Shown here: one piece after another, positions 8,784 through 19,800 of the stretch
Layout: every line of letters begins with the position of its first letter
How positions within the stretch are numbered: the first letter of the stretch is position 1
DNA from: Vulcanimicrobiota bacterium
GTDB taxonomy: Bacteria > Vulcanimicrobiota > Xenobia > Xenobiales > JADMJV01
Assembly: GCA_017307785.1 (NCBI GenBank)
Contig: JAFKGI010000023.1
Location: 54,818 to 118,817, forward strand
DNA length: 64,000 bases
Reading direction: 5' to 3'
Translations under genes and position numbers: made by a program
The notes under the pieces: model-generated
The model's input: only the letters and a program-made list of their open reading frames with translations
Databases searched by the model: none
What the model was told of the DNA's origin: nothing

Positions 8784-9596
8784 TCACATCCGTTCATCGC
8801 CGTGCCGCAATCGCTTGCTGTGGGAATCGAGAACCTCTTTCTCATCGGCGGTCAGGGAGGCCATGCCCTCGTGGCGCAGCTTGTCCAGAATCTGATCGAC
8901 GCGGGCTTCCGCTTCGCTGATTTCCGGACCGCGGAAATTGGGGCGAATAGGGGAGACTTTGGGGCCTTTATAGTCGTTGCCCAGACGGCTGCGACGCCGT
9001 CCGCTGGCGGGTTTGCTGAAGGCCTCCATCTGCATCAGCCAGTTGCGCTTGATCATCATAGTGGCCAGCAGCATCGGGCTGAAGAGTGCGGCCCAGCCTA
9101 CCGGGGGAGTGGTCAAGAGCAGACCGATACAGGTGATGGCCAGCACCACCGGCACCTTGAGAGGGAGTACCATCATCAGAAAGATGGTTTCGCGCCAGTT
9201 GAGCAGCGCGAAGGCGGTGCCCACCGCCAGGGTCGGCACCAGCAGCCCGACCAGTGCGATGGACGGGGCCAGGAAGTTGACGAGCTGGTTGACGACGCCG
9301 GCCAGCAGCACGGAACCCCAGAAAAGGCGCCGGAACCGCACGGTTCCCAACGAGTTTTCCACGGAACAGGCAAAGGGCAAGAAGAAGAATCCGGTGATCA
9401 CGGTGTTGAAGGTCAGACCGCCCGCCAGCGGATAGCTCAGCAGCCGCCAAACTTGACCGCTCAATACCGATTGCGGAATGCCGGCCAACCATTCGCCCGG
9501 CACCACCAGGGAGCCCAGCGCTTGCCAAAGCCAGCCTAGCAGTACGAGCCATAAGATCTGGCGAACCCCAGGCGTTATTCGGTCAAGTCCCAGCAT
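8784..9596 (-). CDS. Rhomboid-fold membrane protein lacking protease residues
   Basis: 270 residues: about five or six transmembrane segments (residues ~10-185), then a soluble tail ending in a helix pair, ARVDQILDKLRHEGMASLTA, seen at the C-terminus of many rhomboid-derived bacterial proteins (DUF6576-like). The block GQVWRLLSYPL and the ENSLGTVRFRRLFW stretch match rhomboids. The GxSG serine loop is replaced by TLAVGTAFAL and no histidine is found in the last membrane segment, so proteolysis is unlikely. A chaperone or derlin-like binding role is a reasonable inference. It is followed on the same strand by the TPR/HD-GYP gene about 70 bases away. Confidence 0.7.
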   Translation of the reverse strand: MLGLDRITPGVRQILWLVLLGWLWQALGSLVVPGEWLAGIPQSVLSGQVWRLLSYPLAGGLTFNTVITGFFFLPFACSVENSLGTVRFRRLFWGSVLLAGVVNQLVNFLAPSIALVGLLVPTLAVGTAFALLNWRETIFLMMVLPLKVPVVLAITCIGLLLTTPPVGWAALFSPMLLATMMIKRNWLMQMEAFSKPASGRRRSRLGNDYKGPKVSPIRPNFRGPEISEAEARVDQILDKLRHEGMASLTADEKEVLDSHSKRLRHGDERM

Positions 9597-9654
9597 TGTT
9601 GGTTAGTTCTGGATCCTTCCGCTTGCCCCTTTCTGAATAAGGCCTCGTTAGGGG

Positions 9655-10395
9655 TTATGAAGCCTTGGCCATGGGGCGGTTCTGGTTGGAGCTAAGCTTC
9701 TTTTTATCGTCGTCCGTCGGATTCTTGGCGTCTTTGGGCTGATTGGGGTTGCCGGCCGTGGTGGCTCCGGCGCTGTTGAGCGCGGACTCCACCAGTTGCT
9801 CGGTCTCCTTGCGCAGCTGCACACCTTGCGTCTTGTATTGCTGATACTTCTGCGACAGTTCCGCTTTGGCTTGAGCGGGGCTGGTGACGGCCTTGAGGGC
9901 GCCCGCTTTGTCGCCGGGCTTGGAACCCTGCTGCGGTTGCTGCTGGGCCGCATTGGGGCCCTGTAGGACCATAACGGCCAGGCGGGTCAATTCGGAGTCC
10001 GGGTCTTCCTTCTGGTTCGGATCCTCGGTCTTCTTGGAGCCGTGGGACTTGCCGCAGCAGCCGCCCAGGTTTTCAGGCTGCTCGGGTTCTTTCTTGTTCT
10101 TCATCTCATCCAACTGGCTCTGCAGGTCGGAGAGTTTTTGCAGCAGCGAGTCCTTGTCTTTCTCTTTGCCCTCCTCGGGCTTCTTGCCGTCTTTTTCCTC
10201 GCCCGGTTTCTGAGAGTCTTTGGGCTTCTTGCTCTCGCCCAATTCCTTGCTGGCGCTGAAGCCGTCTTTTTTGTCGGCCTGCTTGGTCTCTTTGGCGCCG
10301 TTCTGACTCTTGGGAGCATCCGCTTTTTTGATGTTGCTCGACTTTTTGCTGGAGTTGCTGTGGGAAGTCCTGGTGTTGTGCTTGATCGTGCTCAT
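9655..10395 (-). CDS. Lys/Gln-rich, largely disordered protein, paralogue of its upstream neighbour
   Basis: 246 residues of low-complexity sequence: a Ser/Lys-rich first 90 residues, a short coiled-coil (LLQKLSDLQSQLDEMKN), a Cys pair in LGGCCGKSHG, then LTRLAVMVLQGPNA and a C-terminal helix with QLRKETEQLVESALN. There is no signal peptide or membrane segment. The same order of elements occurs in the gene immediately upstream (10565-11434), so the two are tandem duplicates of an unrecognised family. Function is unknown; the composition suggests a scaffold, nucleic-acid-binding or exported structural protein. The stop lies about 60 bases from the pseudo-rhomboid gene start. Confidence 0.6.
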   Translation of the reverse strand: MSTIKHNTRTSHSNSSKKSSNIKKADAPKSQNGAKETKQADKKDGFSASKELGESKKPKDSQKPGEEKDGKKPEEGKEKDKDSLLQKLSDLQSQLDEMKNKKEPEQPENLGGCCGKSHGSKKTEDPNQKEDPDSELTRLAVMVLQGPNAAQQQPQQGSKPGDKAGALKAVTSPAQAKAELSQKYQQYKTQGVQLRKETEQLVESALNSAGATTAGNPNQPKDAKNPTDDDKKKLSSNQNRPMAKAS

Positions 10396-10504
10396 CTCTT
10401 TGTTGCTCTCTCTCTCTGATTAACTCGGGGTCACCCGGCGCGCTGACACTTTGTGTCTTTTTTCGCAGCCGGTTTGTGTTTTGTTTAATTTTTGCCCTGA
10501 TGTG

Positions 10505-10542
10505 CGTGAGGGCTCTACTCGAAGCCGAGTAGAGCCCTCACG
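10505..10542 (-). terminator. 17-bp perfect hairpin after the upstream Lys/Gln-rich gene
   Basis: Arms CGTGAGGGCTCTACTCG and CGAGTAGAGCCCTCACG with loop AAGC, starting 23 bases after the stop codon at 10565 on the minus strand. No run of U follows, so it may be an mRNA-stabilising or attenuating hairpin between the two paralogues rather than a simple intrinsic terminator. Confidence 0.6.
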
Positions 10543-10564
10543 GGAAGTCTATTTGATTAAGGTT

Positions 10565-11434
10565 TTAGAGGCGGAAGCCGCCCAGCGGGTTGGCTCCGAT
10601 TTGCGGTTGGCCGCCGAAGGGCTGGGCTCCACCCAGTCCCTGCTGCTGCTGTTGCTGAGCCGCCTGCTGGAAGGGGTCGAACCCGAGGGCCGACTGAACC
10701 AGCACCTTGGTGCTCTGCTGGGGCTGGAAGCCTTGCTGGGCATACTGCGTGGCTTTCTGCTGCAGCTGTCCCTTGAGGGCTCCTACCTGGGGATTGTTGC
10801 CTGCCTGTCCGGCACCGGGACGACCGAGGCCGCCCTGGATTCCGCCGGCGCCGGGGAAGGCACCACCCTGGATGCCGCCTACGCCGGGCTGCTGCTGGCC
10901 GGGGAAACCGCCCTGGAAGCCGCCCTGCGGAAACTGACCGGGCATTCCCATGCCGCTGGACTGCAGAACCTGAGCCGCCAGGTTGGAGAGGTCCGCGTCG
11001 GGGCCCTGCTGCTGCTGGTCACCGGCTTGCTGTGCGCCTCCGGCCGGAGCCGCTCCGCCGGCGTCGCCGCCACCGGGAGCACCGCCCTGTTGGCCACCTT
11101 GCTGACCGCCCTGGTCGCCACCTTGCTGGCCCTGGTTGGCCTGGTTCGCCTGGGGGTTGTTCTTCATGTCATTGATCTGTTTTTCCAGATCTTTGACCTT
11201 GTCATCAAGCTTTTTATCGTCCTTCTTCTCTTCGGGCTTCTCTTTCTTCTTGCCCTTATGAGCCTTCTGGCCGTCTTTGCCTTCCTTGGCTTCGGCGGTG
11301 GGGTCGAACTTTTCGGCCGGTTTGGATTCCGGCTTGGCCTCCGGTTTCTTGACTTCCGGTTTTTTGACCTCAGCCTTGGGCTTGGTCTCGACCTTCTTAG
11401 GTACGATCTGCGTGCCGGTTTTGCCTACTGCCAT
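10565..11434 (-). CDS. Lys- then Gly/Gln-rich, largely disordered protein, paralogue of its downstream neighbour
   Basis: 289 residues: a Lys/Pro/Glu-rich N-terminus (~1-75), a short helix KVKDLEKQINDMKN, a long Gly/Gln region, LSNLAAQVLQSSG, then LKGQLQQKATQYAQQGFQPQ and a helix STKVLVQSALGFD. The order and spacing mirror the downstream paralogue (LAxxVLQ, then QKxxQYxxQG, then LVxSAL). AAGGAG stands eight bases before the ATG, so it is a translated gene. No enzyme motif is visible. The protein could be a condensate-forming or surface/biofilm matrix protein; no assignment is justified. Confidence 0.6.
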   Translation of the reverse strand: MAVGKTGTQIVPKKVETKPKAEVKKPEVKKPEAKPESKPAEKFDPTAEAKEGKDGQKAHKGKKKEKPEEKKDDKKLDDKVKDLEKQINDMKNNPQANQANQGQQGGDQGGQQGGQQGGAPGGGDAGGAAPAGGAQQAGDQQQQGPDADLSNLAAQVLQSSGMGMPGQFPQGGFQGGFPGQQQPGVGGIQGGAFPGAGGIQGGLGRPGAGQAGNNPQVGALKGQLQQKATQYAQQGFQPQQSTKVLVQSALGFDPFQQAAQQQQQQGLGGAQPFGGQPQIGANPLGGFRL

Positions 11435-11633
11435 TCAAGCTCTCCTTCATCTTCCGGAGGGTGTTCCCCGAAGTTGGACTTGAATCAATGCTATCACGGA
11501 TCGACCCTTGGACTAGGGCCCAATTCTTACCAATTCGTAAAAAATGTTACAGGCCGGTACCGTACCTGTAAATTGAAATTAACGTCCGGATAAGCCTCGC
11601 CAAAGCTTCTAAAGCAACTCTAAAACCAGACAA

Positions 11634-11664
11634 AGAAAAAGAGCGCCCCGGTTAGGGACGCCCT
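11634..11664 (-). terminator. Intrinsic terminator after tRNA-Leu
   Basis: On the minus strand a 10-bp stem (AGGGCGTCCC with GGGGCGCTCT, two G-U pairs, loop TAACC) is followed by TTTTT. It starts seven bases past the tRNA 3' end, as expected for a monocistronic tRNA gene. Confidence 0.8.
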
Positions 11665-11670
11665 TTTAGT

Positions 11671-11755
11671 TGGTGCGGGAGGAGAGAGTCGAACTCACAC
11701 GGGTTGCCCCACACGCTCCTGAGGCGTGCGCGTCTACCAATTCCGCCACTTCCGC
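11671..11755 (-). tRNA. tRNA-Leu, anticodon CAG
   Basis: The minus strand begins GCGGAAGTGGCGGAATTGG and ends with an encoded CCA. The anticodon stem CACGC/GCGTG holds loop CTCAGGA, giving anticodon CAG for CUG codons. It has the long variable arm of type II leucine tRNAs and a T-loop with GTTCGACTC. There is one A-C mismatch in the acceptor stem as I read it. It has its own promoter and terminator. Confidence 0.93.
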
Positions 11756-11767
11756 TTGGTTGGCCGG

Positions 11768-11796
11768 AGAATACCACGTGCTGATCGGTTCGTCAA
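11768..11796 (-). promoter_or_regulatory. Promoter of tRNA-Leu
   Basis: On the minus strand: TTGACG, 17-base spacer, TATTCT, then 12 bases to the tRNA 5' end. This is a near-consensus housekeeping sigma promoter at the right distance. Confidence 0.75.
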
Positions 11797-11812
11797 CACC
11801 TGGTAGCCGGCT

Positions 11813-13933
<2,121 letters not shown>

Positions 13934-14032
13934 AGGTTACTCCTCTAAAAACAAACGGTTCCCCAGATTTCTTTCGGTGCCAATACCCCGAATCGGGAAC
14001 CCTGAAAAGTAGGCGAACCTACGACGCCGAAA

Positions 14033-14674
14033 ATGAAGCCCCTGCTATTTGGCAGGAACAAGCAGAGGTTGGGCCAGCAGATCGCGAAGCGGCTGATTAT
14101 GCTCAGAAACATGTTCTTGCTGTTCACGGCGGTGGACGTGCTGGCCATCAGCACCGTTCTCGACCAGGGAAAACCCGAACTGCATCAGCTGGCCATTATG
14201 TGGCTGGTCGTCTACTCCTCGGTGGCGGCCTGGGCTCTTGGCATGCGCGCCTGGAAAGAGTGCCAGGGTAGCTGTCCCGGTCCGCAAGCTCTGCTGCGAA
14301 TCTTGACCTGCAGTTCGCTCTACCTTGGGGGCTGCGCGGCAGCCCTGCAGTTTGGCGGCAAGAATCCTCAGGAGTGGCTGGGAATTTACCTTTTCCTGGT
14401 CGTCTACCTGATCCGGCTCATGCCGGCGGCGGCCGCCACCGTGGTGGTGAGCCCGTTCCTCTGGATCAGCCGCCCCAGAGTCGCCACTCTGCCGCTGGTG
14501 CTGATCTGCCAGCTTGGTTGCTGGTATGGAGGCTGGACTTTTCTGGGCGGCGAGTCGGGCTGGCAAGAGGCTTTTCTCTACATCGGCATGTGGGCCCCCG
14601 GTTGGGGCTACGCCCTGATGATCGGCGGCGTGATCCTCAAGCCGTTGCTGCCGCGCGAAAAGCCAGCCGGTTAG
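14033..14674 (+). CDS. Unknown integral membrane protein, 213 residues
   Basis: Five predicted transmembrane segments: roughly residues 25-42, 52-70, 85-103, 117-140 and 150-205, the last region holding two helices. The N-terminus is basic, favouring an inside orientation. I recognise no family signature and no catalytic motif. There is no clear ribosome-binding site before the ATG at 14033. The gene runs divergently from hppA, and its stop codon overlaps the stop of the convergent HD gene at 14671-14674. Coding is likely from composition and the clean hydrophobic periodicity. Confidence 0.6.
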   Translation: MKPLLFGRNKQRLGQQIAKRLIMLRNMFLLFTAVDVLAISTVLDQGKPELHQLAIMWLVVYSSVAAWALGMRAWKECQGSCPGPQALLRILTCSSLYLGGCAAALQFGGKNPQEWLGIYLFLVVYLIRLMPAAAATVVVSPFLWISRPRVATLPLVLICQLGCWYGGWTFLGGESGWQEAFLYIGMWAPGWGYALMIGGVILKPLLPREKPAG

Positions 14675-15606
14675 CCGATTTCTTCGAGTTTCCCGGCCAC
14701 CGAAAGACCCACCAGTGCGTCCAGGACGGCCGGGTTGTGGCGTTTGCCGTGCTGCATCACGAAACGCTGAACCAGCACGTCGACACTCTCTCCGGCATGG
14801 ACTTCGCGGTATTCGCTGAAATGCTCGGCCAGGGCCAACACCCACTCTTCCAGGCCCAGGCCCAGACTTTCATCGTAGGCCTGGTGATGATGTTCCACCA
14901 GCGAGGCCAGGTCGGCGTGAATTTTACCCTGTAACAGGTATTGCGCGCCGGCATGGGCGTGATCGCTCGGATTGAGCAGCATGCCCACGTCGTGATAGCG
15001 GCCGGCGCGCAGCAGACGCTGGCGCTGGAAAGCTGAAAGGTCGAGCAACCTTCCCAGTTCACTGGCGGTCTGAGAGACTCGCTGCACGTGGCCGGCGTGA
15101 AAATTGGGTAAAGACTCCAGGGCTTTGACGAAAAGCAATTCGGTCTGCTCCTGGTAGGCGTTGTTGTCCTCCAGGCGACCGACCGTCTCCCAGGAGTGGG
15201 CCATCAGGTCGAGCATGCTGGTCCACTCGTCCAAATTGGGAGCGTGCCCGACTTTCTCCAGAGTGAGAATGCCGATGACTCTGCCGAAGCTGCGCATCGG
15301 CAGCGCCCAGCAGGGAGCCGAGGCGGGCCGCCCGGCCCACAGTTCACCGGGATTGGAGGAGCGAGAAATGGCTTCCACATTCTGCCAGGCAGAGCCGACC
15401 AGGCTCTGCTCGGGCGCATCGACGGTCTCGCCGGTGGCCGGTCGCAGCCACTTGGGCTCTCTCCAGGTCAGGAAGGTGCAGACTTCGGCCTCCGCCAGCT
15501 GGCTGCCCAGGTATTCTAGCGAGCTGGCCCATTCCTGGCGGGTGCGGGTCAGAGCCAGTTCTTGAATGGCGGATTGCCAGGGAAAACTCACGGTATCGGT
15601 ACTCAC
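14671..15606 (-). CDS. GAF-like sensor with a degenerate HD domain
   Basis: 311 residues. Residues ~30-140 resemble a GAF fold (a core ending LPMRSFGRVIGILTLE). Residues ~165-300 resemble an HD-GYP-type helical domain with YHDVGM and LVEHHHQAYD. The HD pair is present, but the Lys of HDxGK is Met and the HHExxxGxGYP signature is absent, so c-di-GMP hydrolysis is doubtful. It may be a ligand- or protein-binding derivative. The gene sits 13 bases downstream of the GspF/PilC gene on the same strand, which ties it to the secretion/pilus machinery as a possible regulator. Confidence 0.65.
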   Translation of the reverse strand: MSTDTVSFPWQSAIQELALTRTRQEWASSLEYLGSQLAEAEVCTFLTWREPKWLRPATGETVDAPEQSLVGSAWQNVEAISRSSNPGELWAGRPASAPCWALPMRSFGRVIGILTLEKVGHAPNLDEWTSMLDLMAHSWETVGRLEDNNAYQEQTELLFVKALESLPNFHAGHVQRVSQTASELGRLLDLSAFQRQRLLRAGRYHDVGMLLNPSDHAHAGAQYLLQGKIHADLASLVEHHHQAYDESLGLGLEEWVLALAEHFSEYREVHAGESVDVLVQRFVMQHGKRHNPAVLDALVGLSVAGKLEEIG

Positions 15607-15619
15607 TGAACCTCCTGGA

Positions 15620-16867
15620 TTAATTGCCGCCCACGCGGGTGGACAGGCTCAAGATAGGCAACAGCAGGCCTAGAACAAAGACGCAAACCAGACCGCCCAC
15701 CATCACCATCATGGCGGGTTCGAGCACGGCCGTGATGCTGCTGACGGTGGCGTTCACTTCTTCTTCATAGTAGGCGGCTACGTGATCGAACATGTCGGGC
15801 AGCGAGCCGGCTTCTTCTCCGATGGAAGCCATCTGGATCATCAGGTCGGGGAAGACGTTGGCCTGCTCGAGTCGTTCCGAGAGCTTGCCGCCCTCGGAGA
15901 CCTCGCGCGCCACCTTTTCCACGCAGCGCGTGATGACCCGGTTGCCGGAGGCGTTGCCGACCAGATTGAGGGCCTGCAAGAGCGGCACGCCGGATTGCAG
16001 CAGCAGTCCGAAGGTACGAGCGAAGCGGGCGGCCGCGCTCTCTTCCACCAGCTTACTGAACATCGGCGCATTGAAAAGCATCAGGTCGCGGGTATAGGCT
16101 CCTGTTTCCGTGCGCAAAACCGCTTTGGTCATGAAGAACAAGAACACGCCGAGACCCGCCAGGGCGGCCATCGTGGTCGGATCCTTGGCGGCGTCGCTGG
16201 CTTTGATCAAGAAGTTGGTCAGCGGATAGTCCTTTTCGATGTCCAGATTTACGCCTTGAAAGATCGGCGTGAACATCGGCATCAAAAAGACCAGCAGCGC
16301 ATAGGTCAGGGCCATCGTGAAGATGGTCACAAAGACCGGATAAGCGGCGGCGCTCTTGACTTTGCGCTGGATGGCCACCTCTTTCTCGATCATCAGGGCC
16401 AGGCGGCTCATGATCTCGGGCAGGTTGCCGGAAGCTTCACCGACTCGAGCCATGTTGACATAGGTGTCGTTGAAGATTCGCTTGTGCACGGCCAGCGCGT
16501 CGGAAAAGCGCATGCCCTTTTGCAGGTCTCCGCTCAGTGCTTCCAACAGAGCCACCAGCGTTTTGCTGCGGCTGCGGCGTCGCATGACCGCCAGAATTCT
16601 CAGCAGGGGCACACCGGCGTTGAGGGTGGTGGCCAGCTGGCGCGTAAAGACCATCAGGTCCTTGTGGCTCATACCTAAGGTGAGGCGAACCTTGTTACCC
16701 AGGCTGGCCAGCGGAGCGGTGGTCTTTTCTTCGATCTCGGCGATCTCCAGAACCGTGAAGCCACGGGCCTGCAGTTCTTTGACGATCGAATCGGAGTCCT
16801 TGGCGTTGGCTTCGCCGGTGCCTTGTTTTCCTACCGAGTCACGAGTGCGATATCGAAATCTAGCCAA
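15620..16867 (-). CDS. GspF/PilC inner-membrane platform protein
   Basis: 415 residues with two GspF domains (about residues 70-195 and 270-395), each with the characteristic helical bundle, and membrane helices near residues 165-195, 220-245 and 375-405. It is the inner-membrane platform that couples the assembly ATPase to pilin or pseudopilin assembly. The start is TTG at 16867, with GGAGGGGG overlapping the end of the GspE-type gene 12 bases upstream, so ATPase and platform are translated from one message. The sequence alone does not separate type IV pilus from type II secretion use. No pilin or secretin gene is in the window. Confidence 0.92.
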   Translation of the reverse strand: MARFRYRTRDSVGKQGTGEANAKDSDSIVKELQARGFTVLEIAEIEEKTTAPLASLGNKVRLTLGMSHKDLMVFTRQLATTLNAGVPLLRILAVMRRRSRSKTLVALLEALSGDLQKGMRFSDALAVHKRIFNDTYVNMARVGEASGNLPEIMSRLALMIEKEVAIQRKVKSAAAYPVFVTIFTMALTYALLVFLMPMFTPIFQGVNLDIEKDYPLTNFLIKASDAAKDPTTMAALAGLGVFLFFMTKAVLRTETGAYTRDLMLFNAPMFSKLVEESAAARFARTFGLLLQSGVPLLQALNLVGNASGNRVITRCVEKVAREVSEGGKLSERLEQANVFPDLMIQMASIGEEAGSLPDMFDHVAAYYEEEVNATVSSITAVLEPAMMVMVGGLVCVFVLGLLLPILSLSTRVGGN

Positions 16868-16879
16868 GGTTCCCCCTCC

Positions 16880-19800
16880 TTAGATGGTCTTGCATACGCG
16901 CTGGACTTCCTCGAGGCTGAGGAAGCCTTGCGAGATCTTTTCCAGGCCGTCTTTGTAGAGAGTGCGGAAATCCCGAGTCTGAACGGCCCGGCGAATTTCT
17001 TCCTCGAGCGCACGACGATTGATCAGGTTGCGCACTTCCGGAGTCACCTCCATCAGTTCGTAAAGGCCCACTCGTCCGCGGTAGCCCGAGCCGTGACAGC
17101 GTTTGCAGCCGCGGCCCTTGTACATGCGCGGGACGATTTCCATGTGCTCTTTTTCGTAGGCTTCTTTGAGTTCGTCGCTGACTTCGACCTCTTCGCGGCA
17201 CTCGACGCAAATTTTGCGAGCCAGGCGCTGTGCCAGGCCTCCGAGCAGGGTGGAGCCGATCAAGAACGGTTCCACCGACATGTCCATGAGACGCGCCACG
17301 ATACCCACCGAGTCATTGGTGTGGATGGTGGAGAGCAGCAAGTGGCCCGTCAAGGCGGCTTGCACCGCGATGGCGGCCGTTTCCGTATCGCGAATTTCGC
17401 CGACCAGAATGACGTCCGGGTCCTGACGCAAGAATTCGCGCAGCACGCGGGCAAAGGTCACTTTCTTTTCCTCTTCGCGAGGAGCGATGTTGACCTGCAC
17501 CTGACAGATGCCCGGCATCTGGTATTCAATCGGGTCTTCCACTGTCAGCAGCTTACGGTCGGGACGCTGGATTTGCTTCAGGCTGGCGTAAAGCGTGGTG
17601 CTCTTACCAGAACCGGTCGGTCCGCACACCAAGATCATGCCGTAAGGTTGGGAAAGAATGGTGCCGAACTTCTCTTTGGTGCCGGTTTGGAAACCGAGAT
17701 CCTTGAGAGTCAGGTTGAAGGCACCCTTCTTCAGGATACGCATGACGATGCTCTCACCGGCGGGCACGGGCACGACGCTGACGCGCAGGTCGAACTCCTG
17801 GCCACCGATTTTGAGCGAAATGCGGCCACCCTGGGTGACGCGCTCCTGGGCGATGTCCATATTGGCCATGACCTTCAGGCGCTTGGTCATCGCCGATGCC
17901 TCGGCGGCGCTGTAGCGATCGATGTGGTTCAGTTCGCCGTCGATACGATACCGCAGGTCCAGGCCGGCTTCGTAGCTTTCCATGTGAATGTCGCTGGCGC
18001 CCACCGAAATGGCCTCTTTGATCAGCTTGTCCACGGCCGCGATGATCGGGCTGGTGATTTCGTCGACGCCGTAGGCCACGTCGGCCATGGGATTGGCGAC
18101 TTGCAGCTCTTCGGTCTCGAAAGACTTGCGCTCCAGCCATTCGTTCCAGGGCCGGGAGTCGGCAAACTGATTGCGCCGGTAGTAAAATTCCATGGCCAGA
18201 TCGACCTGGGTGGCCGGGGAACGCATCAATTTGGGCTTGTAGGCTCCGTGGGTGGCCATGTTGACATGGTCGTAGATGTGGACCTCGGTGGGATCCTTAC
18301 AGGCAACCATCAGGGTGCCGTCCTCATCCAGCTGGTAGGCAATGCCCTGGATGGACTTGGCTACCGCCTCCGGGATGATCTTGCCGACCTCCATCGTCAG
18401 CATGATCTGACTCAGGTCCACGTCTTCGCCGGACATCAGGTCGGAGTGGAACTCGACGATTTCGTCCTGGGTCTCCAGGAATTCCACCTCCGGGGCCTTC
18501 TTTTTGCCCAGCAGATAGTTCCAGATTTTGAACTTGTCGGCCAGTCCGCCGCCCTTTTTGGCCGGAGGCGGTGGGGGAGGCGCAACTGGTTTGGGTTGAG
18601 CCGGTCCCAGTTGGCCGGACGGCGTGATCTGGAGAGCGGGCTTGGCTTCCAATTCCGGCTCGGGCTCGACCGGAGTCACCGGAATCTGCGGCGGCGGCGG
18701 AGGAATCAGCGACTGGCGAACCGCCTCCACACTGGAGAAGCGCTGGTCGATGTCGGGATGCTGCAGTCCTTCGATCCAGGCCACCAGGTCGGCTTCCAGA
18801 TCCGGCCGCAGTTGAGCCAGGGATACCTGTTGAGCCGAAGCCATCATGCGCTCGACCGACTTGGCCGGCACCTGACCGGTCGCCAGGCGATAAAGAATGG
18901 CGCCGACCGAGTAAAGGTCGTGAGAGGGCTGGGAGCGGTCACCCAGGAGCTGCTCGGGAGCCGCGTAGTAGGGGTTGCCCTGCGAGCGGAAAGCGGTTTG
19001 TTGGGCATCCCCACCCGATTCCATCATGCGGGCCAGGCCGAATTCGGCCAGCTTGATCACCCCGTGAGGAGTGACCAGCAGGCTGTCGGGGCGCAAGTCG
19101 CGGTGGATGAGCGGCGGGTCCTGACTGTGCAGGTAGTCCATGACGTCCAGAAACTGGTCGAGATAGCGGCGCAGCATTTCGCCGGACAGCCCCTGAGTTT
19201 GCTGGGCTGCCAGCTCCTCAAGGGTGACGCCTTCGAACTCCTCCAAAATCAAATAAACCCCACCCCGGTCCTCCACGATCTCCTGGACTCGGGGCAGGTT
19301 ACGGTGCTGTAGTCGCGAGAGGAATCGTCCTTCGCGCAACATTTGCAGGCGAGCTTCGCGGTCCGGCTGGCCTTCGGTCTCGAGGCGGCGCAGCACCACC
19401 GGCATCTGGGTGGCGCGGTCCAGTCCATACAGGAGAGTGGAAAAGCGGCAGGTCATCAAGGGTTGCAGCACGGCGAAGCGTCCCGCCACCACGCCTTGTC
19501 CTACGAGAGAGCGACCGGAAGGGCGGTAAGCGCTGGCTTCGGCGGTGACCGGGTTGGCCGGCGGCGGCGGCGGCGGTTCGGGCGGAGGAGCCGCCTTGGG
19601 AGGCTCGGGCTGGGCCACGATCGGCTCCGGCGGAGGGGCGGGAGTTACTTTGGGCAGTCGTTTGGCGGCCAGCTCGGCGAAGTCCAGGACTCGCTCCAGT
19701 TCTTCGTTGGCGAAGTCTTCTTCGGCTTCCAGACGGTCGGCGTAGGCGATCAGGGCGGTACGGCCTTCGACCACCACCGGGCAGCAGAGCGCGTTGCGTC

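Noticed and set aside
9597..9654. Terminator between the disordered-protein gene and the pseudo-rhomboid gene
   Set aside because: Only weak pairing and no T tract; not reported as a feature.
11440..11670. Small gene or riboswitch upstream of the Lys/Gln-rich gene
   Set aside because: About 200 bases of AT-richer leader with AAGGAG near the ATG, but no structured aptamer pattern or ORF I can support.
16823..19312. 829-codon plus-strand frame opposite the GspE fusion
   Set aside because: Shadow frame; His/Asp/Gly-rich with no domain, while the minus strand encodes intact kinase-fold and GspE motifs.
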